Below, piece after piece: positions 6,813 through 15,482 of a stretch of DNA of 48,317 nt. The DNA is taken from NCBI GenBank assembly GCA_020160755.1, contig JAIUPN010000019.1, positions 1 to 48,317 on the forward strand, given 5' to 3'. A program made the position numbers and the translations under genes. The stretch comes from Pseudomonadota bacterium. Its GTDB lineage: Bacteria; Pseudomonadota; Alphaproteobacteria; Sphingomonadales; Sphingomonadaceae. The notes under the pieces are model-generated. The model searched no databases. It saw only the letters and a program-made list of their open reading frames with translations, and was not told the origin of the DNA. The number at the start of each line of letters is the position of its first letter. Positions within the stretch are counted from its first letter, which is position 1.

Positions 6813-9298
6813 GGGGTCATGTCCTTCAAGGCAAGGGGAAGCTGGCCGGCATCTTCCCGGCGACCGGCCAGCGGATCAGGTTGGGGGTCGGGAAGGAGAT
6901 CGACCGCCCAGGCCAAGCCGCGATGGCGCAACCACTCGGCGGCGAAGTGCTCGCGACCGTGTGTCTCGACGAGTTCGGTGATGCGGAGCTGATCGGTCTT
7001 GGAAGAAGCGGCGGCGAAGGCCAGCGCGACCTCGCCAAGCCCCAGCTCAAACAGCCGGTTGCCGCGCCGCGACTGGCAGTAATAGTCGCGCTTGGGCGTC
7101 GCCCGGCTGAGGATTTCGATCTGTCGGGCGTTGAGCCCGAACCGCTCGTAGATGGCAGCGATCTGCGGCTCGGCCGCGCGCTCGTTCGGCAGGAAGATGC
7201 GCGTCGGGCAGCTTTCGATGATGGCCGGCGCGATGTTCGAGGTTTCAATATCGGCGAGGCTCTGCGTGGCGAACACAACGCTGGCGTTCTTCTTGCGCAG
7301 CGTTTTCAGCCATTCGCGGAGTTGCGCGGCGAACTGCGGGCTGTCGAGAACTAGCCAACCCTCGTCGATGATGATGAGCGTCGGCGAGCCGTTCAGCCGG
7401 CCTTCGATCCGGTGGAACAGATAGGACAGGACAGCGGCGGCCGATCCGGCGCCAACCAAGCCCTCGGTCTCGAACACCTGGACAGACGCCTCGCCGAGAC
7501 GCTCGACCTCTGCGTCGAGCAGCCGACCCCACGGCCCGCCGAGGCAATAGGAAGCGAGCGCCTGCTTGAGCTGCTGGCTCTGGAGCAGCACGGCCAGCCC
7601 GGTCAGCGTGCGTTCCGGCGCGGGCGCACTGGCAAGCGACCCGAGCGCCGACCACAAATGCTCTTTCGCCTGCGGATCGACCGCGACGCCTTCGGAGACG
7701 AGGATCGCCGCGAGCCATTCCGCCGCCCACGCACGCTCGGACGGATCGTCGATCCGGGCGAGAGGCTGGAGCTGCACGCCGTCACCCGCCTCGTCGGCGA
7801 GCATCCCGCCCAAGTCCTGCCAATCGCCGCCCATGCCGATCGCGGCGGCGCGGATGCTGCCGCCGAAGTCGAAGGCGAAGACCTGGCCGTTCTCGTAGCG
7901 GCGGAACTGCATCGCCATCAGCGCGAGCAGCACCGACTTGCCGGCGCCGGTCGGGCCGACGATCAGCGTGTGGCCGACGTCGCCGACGTGAAGGGAAAAC
8001 CGGAACGGAGTCGAGCCTTCGGTCTTGCCATAGAGCAAGGGGGGCGCACCGAAATGCTCGTCCCGTTCCGGCCCCGCCCATACTGCTGACAGGGGGATCA
8101 GGTGGGCGAGATTGATGGTGGAGATCGGGGGCTGGCGGACATTGGCGTAGATGTGGCCGGGCAGGCTTCCCAGCCACGCCTCGATCGCGTTCATGCCCTC
8201 GGGAATGACGGTGAAGTCGCGGCCCTGGATGACCTTCTCGACCAGCCGCAGCTTCTCGGCGGCGATGGCGGGATCGCGGTCCCACACCGTCACCGTGGCG
8301 GTGACGTAGGCCATGCCGGCATAATCGGCACCCAGTTCCTGCAGGGCGGTGTCGGCGTCGGCGGCCTTGTTCGAGGCGTCGCTGTCCATCAGGACCGACG
8401 CCTCGTTGGTCATCACCTCCTTCAAGATCGCCACGACGCTCTTGCGCTTGGCGAACCACTGGCGGCGGATGCGGCTCAGCAGCTTGGTCGCGTCGGTCTT
8501 GTCGAGCATGATCGCCCGCGTCGCCCAGCGATACTCGAAGGCGAGCCGGTTCAGCTCGTCGAGCAAGCCGGGGAACGTCACGCTCGGAAAGCCGACGATG
8601 GTGAGCGTGCGGAGGTGATGGTCGCCCAGGCGCGGTTCCAGCCCGCCGGTCAGCGGCTCGTCCGCCAAGAGGGCGTCGAGGTGCATCGGCGTTTCCGGCA
8701 CGCGCACGCGCTGGCGGCGGGTCGAGACCGTGCTGTGCAGGTAGGTCAGCGTCTCGGCGTCATTGAGCCAGCGGACCTCGGGCACGAATCCCTCGACCAG
8801 ATTGAGGACGCGGTCGCTGCGATCGGTAAAGCCCTTGAGCAGTTCCCACGGATCGACGCCGGTCGTGGCCCGGCCCTCGTAAAGCCAGCCTTCGGCGCGC
8901 GCCGCTTCCTCTGCGGGCGGCATCCACAGCAGCGTCAGGAAATAGCGGCTCTCGAAGTGTGCGCCTTCCTCGCGGAATTGTTCGCGGCGCTCGAACTCGA
9001 CCAGCGACGACACAGGATCGGGAAAGTGGCCTTCCGGATAGTCGAGCGCAGGCGTGCGCTGCGCCTCAACGAAGATCGCCCAGCCTGAGCCAAGCCGACG
9101 CAGCGAATTGTTCAATCGCGCAGTCGTGGCGACCAGCTCGGCCGGCGTCGCGCTGTCGAGATCGGGGCCGCGAAACCTCGCAGTGCGCTGGAACGAGCCG
9201 TCCTTGTTCAACACGACCCCTTCGCCGACCAGCGCGGCCCAGGGCAGGAAGTCTGGCAGGTTTGCAGCTTTGCTACGATATTCGCGCAAGCTCATCAT
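6809..9298 (-). CDS. trbE: conjugal transfer ATPase TrbE (VirB4-like)
   Basis: TrbE is the VirB4-type ATPase that powers pilus and channel assembly at the inner membrane. The product of about 829 residues has an N-terminal CagE/TrbE/VirB domain, then a P-loop NTPase domain. Walker A GPTGAGKS lies near residue 445 and Walker B 'LIIIDEGWLVLD' near residue 640. Downstream is a 'FATQSLADIETSNIAPAIIESCPTRIFLPN' motif typical of the family. Length is normal. The first of two tandem ATGs (9298) is chosen because it overlaps the trbD stop (ATGA); the longer upstream frame to 9421 is trbD shadow. Confidence 0.96.
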   Translation of the reverse strand: MMSLREYRSKAANLPDFLPWAALVGEGVVLNKDGSFQRTARFRGPDLDSATPAELVATTARLNNSLRRLGSGWAIFVEAQRTPALDYPEGHFPDPVSSLVEFERREQFREEGAHFESRYFLTLLWMPPAEEAARAEGWLYEGRATTGVDPWELLKGFTDRSDRVLNLVEGFVPEVRWLNDAETLTYLHSTVSTRRQRVRVPETPMHLDALLADEPLTGGLEPRLGDHHLRTLTIVGFPSVTFPGLLDELNRLAFEYRWATRAIMLDKTDATKLLSRIRRQWFAKRKSVVAILKEVMTNEASVLMDSDASNKAADADTALQELGADYAGMAYVTATVTVWDRDPAIAAEKLRLVEKVIQGRDFTVIPEGMNAIEAWLGSLPGHIYANVRQPPISTINLAHLIPLSAVWAGPERDEHFGAPPLLYGKTEGSTPFRFSLHVGDVGHTLIVGPTGAGKSVLLALMAMQFRRYENGQVFAFDFGGSIRAAAIGMGGDWQDLGGMLADEAGDGVQLQPLARIDDPSERAWAAEWLAAILVSEGVAVDPQAKEHLWSALGSLASAPAPERTLTGLAVLLQSQQLKQALASYCLGGPWGRLLDAEVERLGEASVQVFETEGLVGAGSAAAVLSYLFHRIEGRLNGSPTLIIIDEGWLVLDSPQFAAQLREWLKTLRKKNASVVFATQSLADIETSNIAPAIIESCPTRIFLPNERAAEPQIAAIYERFGLNARQIEILSRATPKRDYYCQSRRGNRLFELGLGEVALAFAAASSKTDQLRITELVETHGREHFAAEWLRHRGLAWAVDLLPDPQPDPLAGRREDAGQLPLALKDMTP

Positions 9299-9567
9299 GG
9301 CCGCATCCAAACAGGCAAGCGGAGGTGGCGGCGGGCCACGTCCACGAATTGCGGGTCGCGGCGGGCGGCCCAGACGGACAGCCCGTGGCCGATGGCCCAG
9401 ATGACCAGGCCTGCGATCCACAGCCGCAGGCCGAGGCCGATCGCGCCCGCCAGCGTTCCGTTGACGATGGCGAGCGCCCGCGGGGCACCGCCGAGCAGTA
9501 TCGGCTCGGTCAGCGCCCGGTGAACGGGAGCATGGAAACCCGCGATCGGTTCGGCCACGTCGAGCAT
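9295..9567 (-). CDS. trbD: conjugal transfer protein TrbD (VirB3-like)
   Basis: TrbD is the small VirB3-type inner-membrane protein found between the pilin and the VirB4 ATPase. The 90-residue product begins 'MLDVAEPIAGFHAPVHRALTEPILLGGAPR' and has a pair of membrane segments (about residues 33-70, through 'GLGLRLWIAGLVIWAIGHGLSVWA'). It closes with 'DPQFVDVARRHLR', a typical VirB3/TrbD ending. The ATG at 9567 overlaps the trbC stop; the larger reading frame upstream is not supported. Confidence 0.92.
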   Translation of the reverse strand: MLDVAEPIAGFHAPVHRALTEPILLGGAPRALAIVNGTLAGAIGLGLRLWIAGLVIWAIGHGLSVWAARRDPQFVDVARRHLRLPVWMRP

Positions 9568-9899
9568 CAGACCAGCGCCCCGCCGCCGAAGCTGAAGAAG
9601 CTCAGGAAGAAGGAGCTGGCTGCGAACGCGATCGACAGGCCGAACACGATCTGGATCAGCCGGCGGAACCCGCCGCTGGTGTCGCCGAACGCCAAAGTCA
9701 GGCCGGTCACGATGATGATGATGACCGCCACGATCTTCGCCACCGGCCCCTCGATGCTTTCGAGGATCGACTGGAGCGGCGCTTCCCAGGGCATCGACGA
9801 TCCACCGGCACGGGCCGGAACGGCGAAGGTCAGCGCGACCACGCCGGCGGTGGTGGTAAGCATGGCGCGGCGTGCGCCATGCCGAATGGCATGGATCAT
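9567..9899 (-). CDS. trbC: TrbC/VirB2 family pilin
   Basis: TrbC is the precursor of the conjugative pilus subunit. The 110-residue protein has a long signal region ending VPARA (about residue 31), a short loop and two strongly hydrophobic helices ('IVAVIIIIVTGLTLAFG' and 'IVFGLSIAFAASSFFLSFF'), which is the VirB2 layout. In RP4 the TraF peptidase processes and cyclises TrbC; a TraF-like peptidase is encoded at 16771-17316. Both ends overlap neighbours by about four bases or fewer (trbB before, trbD after). Confidence 0.92.
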   Translation of the reverse strand: MIHAIRHGARRAMLTTTAGVVALTFAVPARAGGSSMPWEAPLQSILESIEGPVAKIVAVIIIIVTGLTLAFGDTSGGFRRLIQIVFGLSIAFAASSFFLSFFSFGGGALV

Positions 9900-10882
9900 G
9901 GCAGGTCTCCCGATTGGGTGGTGGAAAGGGATGCGAGGCGGTAATCGCCGGTCGTGGGATCGAGCCCTTCAACGCGGGCCAGCTCGGTCAGCCGACGCCC
10001 GTGCGCGTCGCGCACCAGCACGGCGATCAGGTCGATCGTCTCGGCGATCAGCGCGCGCGGGACCGTGACGACGGCCTCCTGGATGAGCTGCTCCATGCGG
10101 CGCAGCGCGCCTAGCCCGGTGCCGGCGTGGATCGTGCCGACCCCGCCGGGATGGCCGGTGCCCCACGCCTTGATGAGGTCGAGCGCCTCGGCACCGCGCA
10201 CCTCGCCGATCGGGATGCGGTCGGGACGCAGGCGCAGTGATGAGCGGACCAGCTCGGCGAGAGACACCACGCCATCCTTGGTGCGCATGGCGACGAGGTT
10301 GGGCGCGGCGCATTGCAGTTCGCGCGTGTCTTCGATCAGGACGATGCGATCGGCGGTCTTTGCCACCTCGGCGAGCAGCGCGTTGACCAGCGTTGTCTTG
10401 CCCGCGCCGGTCCCACCAGCGACGAGAATATTGGCGCGGGTCTCGACGCCGTGGCGCAACGCCTCGGCCTCAACTGCCGACATGATCCCGGCGCGTGCGT
10501 AATCGTCGAGCGTGAATACGGCGACGGCGGGCTTGCGTATAGCGAAGGCCGGCGCCGCGACGACGGGTGGCAGCAATCCCTCGAACCGTTCGCCCCCCTC
10601 GGGCAGTTCGGCCGAGACGCGGGGGCTGCGAGCATGACCCTCGACACCGACATGGTGCGCGACCAGCCGGACGATGCGTTCGCCGTCTGCGGCGGACAGC
10701 ATCTCGCCGGTATCGCTAATCCCCTCGCCGAGCCGATCGAGCCAAAGTCGGCCGTCCGGGTTCAGCATCACCTCGATGACGGCGGGGTCGTCGAGCCAGG
10801 CTGTGATCGACGGTCCCAGCGCCGTGCGCAGCATCCGCGCGCCGCGTGATTTCGCCTCGGATCGGATTGGCTGGACGGTCAA
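9896..10882 (-). CDS. trbB: P-type conjugative transfer ATPase TrbB (VirB11-like)
   Basis: TrbB is the hexameric VirB11-type secretion ATPase on the cytoplasmic side of the channel. The 328-residue product has an N-terminal domain with 'DPAVIEVMLNPDGRLWLDRLGEG' and a RecA-like domain. Walker A GGTGAGKT is near residue 154, an Asp box 'IVLIEDTRELQC' follows, and the family motif 'SLRLRPDRIPIGEVRGAEALDLIKAWGTGHPGG' is intact. The start is a TTG at 10882, preceded by GAGGGG at a good spacing; no ATG lies upstream in frame. It is the first trb gene, separated from copG by about 170 bases that hold a small hairpin. Confidence 0.95.
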   Translation of the reverse strand: MTVQPIRSEAKSRGARMLRTALGPSITAWLDDPAVIEVMLNPDGRLWLDRLGEGISDTGEMLSAADGERIVRLVAHHVGVEGHARSPRVSAELPEGGERFEGLLPPVVAAPAFAIRKPAVAVFTLDDYARAGIMSAVEAEALRHGVETRANILVAGGTGAGKTTLVNALLAEVAKTADRIVLIEDTRELQCAAPNLVAMRTKDGVVSLAELVRSSLRLRPDRIPIGEVRGAEALDLIKAWGTGHPGGVGTIHAGTGLGALRRMEQLIQEAVVTVPRALIAETIDLIAVLVRDAHGRRLTELARVEGLDPTTGDYRLASLSTTQSGDLP

Positions 10883-10901
10883 CGACTGGCCCCTCGATTG
10901 G

Positions 10902-10923
10902 GCCGGGCGAACCGCCGCCCGGC
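10902..10923 (-). promoter_or_regulatory. hairpin in the leader of trbB
   Basis: GCCGGGCG, six bases, then CGCCCGGC form a perfect 8-bp stem about 20 bases before the trbB start codon and next to its GAGGGG ribosome site. It could moderate translation of the first trb gene or end transcription coming from copG. There is no T run, so a terminator is less likely. Function is inferred only. Confidence 0.3.
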
Positions 10924-11055
10924 GTCAGGGGCACATCAAGAGACGCAGCAATGCTCGCGTCGCAACAGCTAGTTATCGGCGTAGTAGAGGGGGCGGTAGA
11001 TACGGTGCCGGAGGCGAAGTCTCTTGCAGACTACATCAAGGTCGGCGCGCTTCTG

Positions 11056-11484
11056 CTACTCCGACTCGGGCGATGTTGACCGCGGCCAGACATCCTCCGG
11101 TATTTCGTCCATGAGGGTCTTGCCGCTGGCGAAGCGCCGACCAAGCGTCTCGATAAAACCCTCGTAGCGTTTACGACCTTTGACCTGCGCCGCTGCCTGA
11201 TCTTCGTCGGGCAGCGGCGGGGTCACGGACAGCCAGAAACGGACGAACAGGCTCAGTGCCTCGGTGCTCAGTCCGGTATTGCGCTCCAGCCGCTGCACCT
11301 GCCGCGACAGGCGATCGAGCCGGCGCGCGAACGCCGCCTCCATCCGGTCGGTGCCGTCCGGCGACAGGTAGGACGCCACCGCCGCCTCCACGATCGCCGA
11401 GCGTGATATGCGTCGCCGGATCGCCAGCTCGTCAACCTGTTTGGCGAGCGCGGGCGGGAAATAGACGTTGAGCCGGGTCCGCAT
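11056..11484 (-). CDS. CopG-family ribbon-helix-helix protein of the transfer region
   Basis: This 142-residue protein has an N-terminal ribbon-helix-helix domain: beta strand 'RLNVYFPPALAKQVDELAIRR', then 'ISRSAIVEAAVASYL'. A basic, helical region follows ('ARRLDRLSRQVQRLERN'), likely for dimer or partner contacts. It lies between traG and trbB, the position where similar elements place a CopG-type regulator. It may repress the trb promoter or act in the relaxosome like other RHH accessory proteins. A GAGGCG sequence precedes the ATG. The family is clear, the target is not. Confidence 0.85.
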   Translation of the reverse strand: MRTRLNVYFPPALAKQVDELAIRRRISRSAIVEAAVASYLSPDGTDRMEAAFARRLDRLSRQVQRLERNTGLSTEALSLFVRFWLSVTPPLPDEDQAAAQVKGRKRYEGFIETLGRRFASGKTLMDEIPEDVWPRSTSPESE

Positions 11485-11493
11485 GATCGCCTC

Positions 11494-13467
11494 CTACAGC
11501 TCGATGCCGTCGCCGGGGTCGAGCGACGCTTGCCGCGCAAGTCCCTGCATCCGGCGCCGCACGGCCGCCTGCCGCGCCGCGTCGTCCCGTTCGTCATCGA
11601 CGATGGCGAACTCCTGGGCTGGCGGTGCTGCCGTTTCGGGCGCGATGGCGACATGCTCGGGCAGTTCGGGCTCCCGGCGCAGACCGGCATTGGCCGCGTC
11701 TTCCGCATCGCGGACAATCCGCGCGACCTGCTTTGGATCGGCGGCCGCCTGCCGCCCGGTCCAATCGTCGGGACGGATCGTGGCAGCCACGGACGCCGGC
11801 GCCGCCATGATCCGCTCGGACAGCCGCCGGTCCTGATAGTAGCGCGCCTTCTTCGCGCGGATCGGGTGGACGCCCGCCACCATCACGATCTCGTCGTCGG
11901 GCGGGAGCTGCATCACCTCACCCGGCGTGAGGAGCTGGCGGGCGGTCTCCGACCGCGACACCATCAAGTGCCCCAGCCACGGCGACAGCCGGTGCCCGGC
12001 ATAGTTCTTCATCGCCCGCATCTCGGTCGCGGTGCCGAGGGCGTCCGACACACGCTTGGCGGTCCGCTCGTCGTTCGTGGCGAAGCTCACGCGGACATGG
12101 CAGTTGTCGAGGATCGCGTTGTTCGGGCCGTAAGCCTTTTCGATCTGGTTGAGAGACTGCGCGATGAGGAACGCCTTGAGTCCATAGCCGGCCATGAACG
12201 CCAGGGCGGATTCGAAGAAGTCGAGCCGGCCGAGCGCGGGAAACTCGTCGAGCATCAGCAACACCCGATGCCGGTTGCCCTTCGGGGTCAGCTCCTCGGT
12301 CAGCCGGCGCCCGATCTGGTTGAGGATGAGGCGGATCAGCGGCTTGGTGCGGGATATGTCGCTGGGCGGCACGACCAGATAGAGCGTTGCCGGCCGATCG
12401 CCCTCGACCAGATCCGATATGCGCCATTGGCAAGCGCGCGTGACCTGCGCGACGACGGGATCGCGATACAGGCCAAGGAACGACATCGCCGTGCTGAGCA
12501 CGCCCGATCGCTCGTTGTCGGACTTGTTCAGCAGCTCGCGCGCGGCGGAAGCAACGACAGGATGCACGCCGGCTTTGCCCAGGTGCGGCGTCGCCATCAT
12601 CGCGGCCAGAGTCTGCTCGATCGTGCGACCGGGATCGGACAGGAACCCGGCGACGCCCGCCAAGGTCTTGTCCGGCTCGGCATAGAGGACATGGAGGATC
12701 GCGCCGACCAGCAGCGAGTGCGAGGTCTTCTCCCAGTGGTTCCGACGCTCGAGGCTGCCTTCGGGATCGACCAGCACGTCGGCGACATTCTGCACGTCGC
12801 GCACCTCCCACTGGCCGCGCCGCACCTCCAGCAGCGGGTTGTAGGCAGCGGACGCCGCGTTGGTCGGATCGAACAGCAGCACCCGGCCGTGGCGCGATCG
12901 AAAGCCGGCGGTCAGCGTCCAGTTCTCCCCCTTAATGTCATGCACGATCGCCGAGGCCGGCCAGGTCAGCAGTGACGGCACGACAAGGCCGACGCCCTTG
13001 CCGCTGCGCGTGGGCGCGAAGCACAGCACATGCTCGGGACCGTCGTGGCGCAGATAATCGGCGGCGAGCTTGCCAAGCACCACGCCGTTCGGCCCTAGCA
13101 ACCCGGCTGCGCGCACCTCCCGCTCGGTCGCCCAGCGAGCCGAGCCATAGGTCTCGGCGTTCTTTAATTCGCGCGCCCGCCACACCGACATGCCGATCGC
13201 GACCGCGATCGACACGAAGCCGCCCGACGCGGCGATGAAGGCGCCGGTCTGGAAGATCGCGGGCGCATAGGCGTCGAACGAGAACCACCACCAGAAGAAG
13301 GCCGGGGGCGGATAGACGCGCCAGCCGAACGCAGCGAACCAGGGCGGCCCCAGCTCGGGCTGATAGGCGAGCGCGGCGGCCGTCCACTGCGTCGCACCCC
13401 ACACCCCGGCGAGCACGATCAGGAAGACGGCGAAGACCTGGCCCCAAAGAATCTTGGTGGCGGACAT
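11494..13467 (-). CDS. traG: conjugal transfer coupling protein TraG (VirD4-like)
   Basis: TraG is the type IV coupling protein, the inner-membrane ATPase that hands the relaxase-DNA complex to the mating channel. The 657-residue product has N-terminal membrane segments (about residues 5-25 and 60-105). Walker A 'APTRSGKGVGLVVPSLL' is near residue 150, Walker B 'LLMLDEFPALGRLDFFE' near residue 400, and the family motif 'LIAQSLNQIEKAYG' follows. The C terminus is a variable tail. The start at 13467 is preceded by AAAGGAG; an in-frame extension upstream is unsupported. The gene lies between the relaxase and copG. Confidence 0.95.
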   Translation of the reverse strand: MSATKILWGQVFAVFLIVLAGVWGATQWTAAALAYQPELGPPWFAAFGWRVYPPPAFFWWWFSFDAYAPAIFQTGAFIAASGGFVSIAVAIGMSVWRARELKNAETYGSARWATEREVRAAGLLGPNGVVLGKLAADYLRHDGPEHVLCFAPTRSGKGVGLVVPSLLTWPASAIVHDIKGENWTLTAGFRSRHGRVLLFDPTNAASAAYNPLLEVRRGQWEVRDVQNVADVLVDPEGSLERRNHWEKTSHSLLVGAILHVLYAEPDKTLAGVAGFLSDPGRTIEQTLAAMMATPHLGKAGVHPVVASAARELLNKSDNERSGVLSTAMSFLGLYRDPVVAQVTRACQWRISDLVEGDRPATLYLVVPPSDISRTKPLIRLILNQIGRRLTEELTPKGNRHRVLLMLDEFPALGRLDFFESALAFMAGYGLKAFLIAQSLNQIEKAYGPNNAILDNCHVRVSFATNDERTAKRVSDALGTATEMRAMKNYAGHRLSPWLGHLMVSRSETARQLLTPGEVMQLPPDDEIVMVAGVHPIRAKKARYYQDRRLSERIMAAPASVAATIRPDDWTGRQAAADPKQVARIVRDAEDAANAGLRREPELPEHVAIAPETAAPPAQEFAIVDDERDDAARQAAVRRRMQGLARQASLDPGDGIEL

Positions 13468-13486
13468 TGAGGACTCCTTTTCGGGG

Positions 13487-15244
13487 TTACAGACCGAGGC
13501 CGCGTTTGCGGCCCAGCGCGAGGTCGAGGCCGCCGCCATCGCGGATCACGCCCGCGACTTGTCGGCCAAGCTGCTGTTCGAGGGCGCTGGCCCAGGGCAC
13601 GAGGCGGAAGCCGAGACCGTCGTCGATCATGGCGAAGCGGCCGGAGGCGAGCACGAGACGCTGCCGCACGACACCGGCGATCTTCTCGCCGGCCTGCGTC
13701 GGCCGATAGGCCAGCCCGGTTTCGCTGGCGATCTTCGCGCCAACGGCGTCCAGCTCGCGGCGGCGCAGCGTGTCGATCAGTCCGCGCTCGAACACGGTCC
13801 GCTCGCCGTAGCGGCGCGCCAGTCCTTCGCGGACAAGATGATCGGTGCGCGCGTCCATCGCGCGGCGCGCCTCGGCGCCGAACCCTCTGTCCGCGACGCT
13901 CGCGCCGCGCTCGATCAGCCGATGGTCGAGCCACGTCGCGCCGGGCGCCTTGATCTGCGCGGTGAGGTCGAGGTCCGACCGCGTGGCAAGGATCAGGGTC
14001 GGTTTCGGCTCACCGGGCTTGCCGATTGCGCGCAGCTCGACGATACCGCCGATCGCCGGGCTATGCTCTAGCGCCTCGATGCCGGGGAGCCGAACATGAT
14101 GCGTGCGGCCGTCTGTGCCGTCGATCACCGCATAGGCCGTGCCGGTCAGCTCGTCGTGCAACCCCTTGTCGATCAACCGGCCGGCGATCGGCTTGTCGGG
14201 CGCGCCGCTGAGGACCGCGTAGCTGTCGAGCGACCGGTCCTGCCCGCGGTCCTTGAGCGCCGCGCCGATCGTGCGGATGATGTCGCCGCGCGCGCCCAAC
14301 TCGCGGAGCTTCGCCTGCGCGCCCTCGGCGACGGCCCATTGGCCGGGCTCGCCCTCGGCAGTGAGGCCCATCGTTTCCAGATGCTGCAACCTGCCGACCA
14401 TCAACCGGCGGAGGCGCGGATCGTCCGGGCCGGGCCGCTCGGCGCGCAGGTCGATCACGCCCAGCTCGTCGGCAGAACGCTGGATCTCGGCATCGAGCCG
14501 GGTCCAGCGTTCTGCCGTCACCTCGCGGTCGAGCGCGCGCTGCACCTCATGTTCGGGTTTCGGCCCCAGCTCGGCGAAAGCCAAGTCTTGCGCGCGCGAC
14601 CGGAGATTGTGGCTGATGTAGTCGCGGGAGATGACGAGATCGGCACCCTGGTCGGTCTGCCCGCGCACAAGCAGATGGACGTGCGGATTGTCGGTGTTCC
14701 AATGATCGACCGCGACCCAATCGAGCCGCGTGCCCAGGTCCGTCTCCATTTGGCGCATGAGGTCGCGCGTGTATTCGCGCAGGTCCGTCAGCTCGGCCGC
14801 ATCCTCTGGCGATACAATGATGCGGAAGTGATGACGATCGTCCTTGCAACGGTCAGTGAAGGCGCGATCGTCTGCGTTGTCGCCGGCCGCGTCGAACATC
14901 CGGGTCGGCGAGCCATCGCGGGTCACGCCCTCGCGCTTTAGATAGGCGACGTGCGCGGACAGCGGCGCCATGCGCCGCCCGCCTCGACTGCGCGTGGTGA
15001 CGGGCAGCATCTTGACCATCACTCGCCGGCCCGAGCCGAACAGGCGACTGCGCGCGAACGCCGTGCGGCCCCGGCCGAAACTCGACTGGCCGCCACGGCG
15101 CGGCCCGCCCCCGGTGCGCCTGCCGCTGCTGTGGATCGCCGCGACGCGCAGCACCTCAGCCACCAGACCGCGCGCATTGCGCCCCTGCGCCTTGCTACGC
15201 TTGGCCTTGCCCGGCCGGACGCAGAACTCGCTGTCCTCGCTCAC
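13487..15244 (-). CDS. relaxase/mobilisation nuclease (RlxS/DUF3363 type)
   Basis: The relaxase nicks one strand at oriT and pilots it into the recipient. The 585-residue product begins 'VSEDSEFCVRPGKAKRS', a start seen in RlxS/VirD2-like relaxases of alphaproteobacterial ICEs, with a GTG codon at 15244. A candidate nucleophile tyrosine is in 'SAHVAYLKREGV' (about residue 101). 'HHFRIIVSPEDA' begins at about residue 137, and the metal-binding histidines are in 'DHWNTDNPHVHLLVRG' (about residues 181-190). The C-terminal half is the DUF3363 region. The frame stays open upstream to 15538, but that part lacks relaxase features and spans the likely oriT. It is next to traG. Confidence 0.92.
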   Translation of the reverse strand: MSEDSEFCVRPGKAKRSKAQGRNARGLVAEVLRVAAIHSSGRRTGGGPRRGGQSSFGRGRTAFARSRLFGSGRRVMVKMLPVTTRSRGGRRMAPLSAHVAYLKREGVTRDGSPTRMFDAAGDNADDRAFTDRCKDDRHHFRIIVSPEDAAELTDLREYTRDLMRQMETDLGTRLDWVAVDHWNTDNPHVHLLVRGQTDQGADLVISRDYISHNLRSRAQDLAFAELGPKPEHEVQRALDREVTAERWTRLDAEIQRSADELGVIDLRAERPGPDDPRLRRLMVGRLQHLETMGLTAEGEPGQWAVAEGAQAKLRELGARGDIIRTIGAALKDRGQDRSLDSYAVLSGAPDKPIAGRLIDKGLHDELTGTAYAVIDGTDGRTHHVRLPGIEALEHSPAIGGIVELRAIGKPGEPKPTLILATRSDLDLTAQIKAPGATWLDHRLIERGASVADRGFGAEARRAMDARTDHLVREGLARRYGERTVFERGLIDTLRRRELDAVGAKIASETGLAYRPTQAGEKIAGVVRQRLVLASGRFAMIDDGLGFRLVPWASALEQQLGRQVAGVIRDGGGLDLALGRKRGLGL

Positions 15245-15482
15245 GGCCGGGGCGCTTTCCGCCGAAAACGGCCCTTGGTGCCGTTCGGCGCATTGATATT
15301 GCTGCCTTTTTCCTTCCGCGCGGCACGCGTGCCGACCGACGCCCCCGCGTGAAGCCACGGAAAAGCCTTGGCTTTTCGACGACACGGGGTGCGGCTTATA
15401 TCTTGCCCTCGTCTGTCCCTGCCGTTTTCCTCCTCCCCAGCGCCATTGCTGCTTCGGACGGAGGATGGCGCTCCCGCGCGGA
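15245..15482 (-). other. candidate origin of transfer (oriT) gap
   Basis: These 238 bases separate the relaxase from the transglycosylase in an otherwise tightly packed operon. They contain a perfect 14-bp palindrome CGGCACGCGTGCCG at 15321-15334 and a 16-base inverted repeat AAAAGCCTTGGCTTTT at 15361-15376. A less G+C-rich stretch lies between 15395 and 15405. Relaxase genes of this type commonly lie beside oriT, and inverted repeats flanking a nick site are typical. No known nick consensus could be assigned by eye, so the nick site is not called. Confidence 0.4.
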
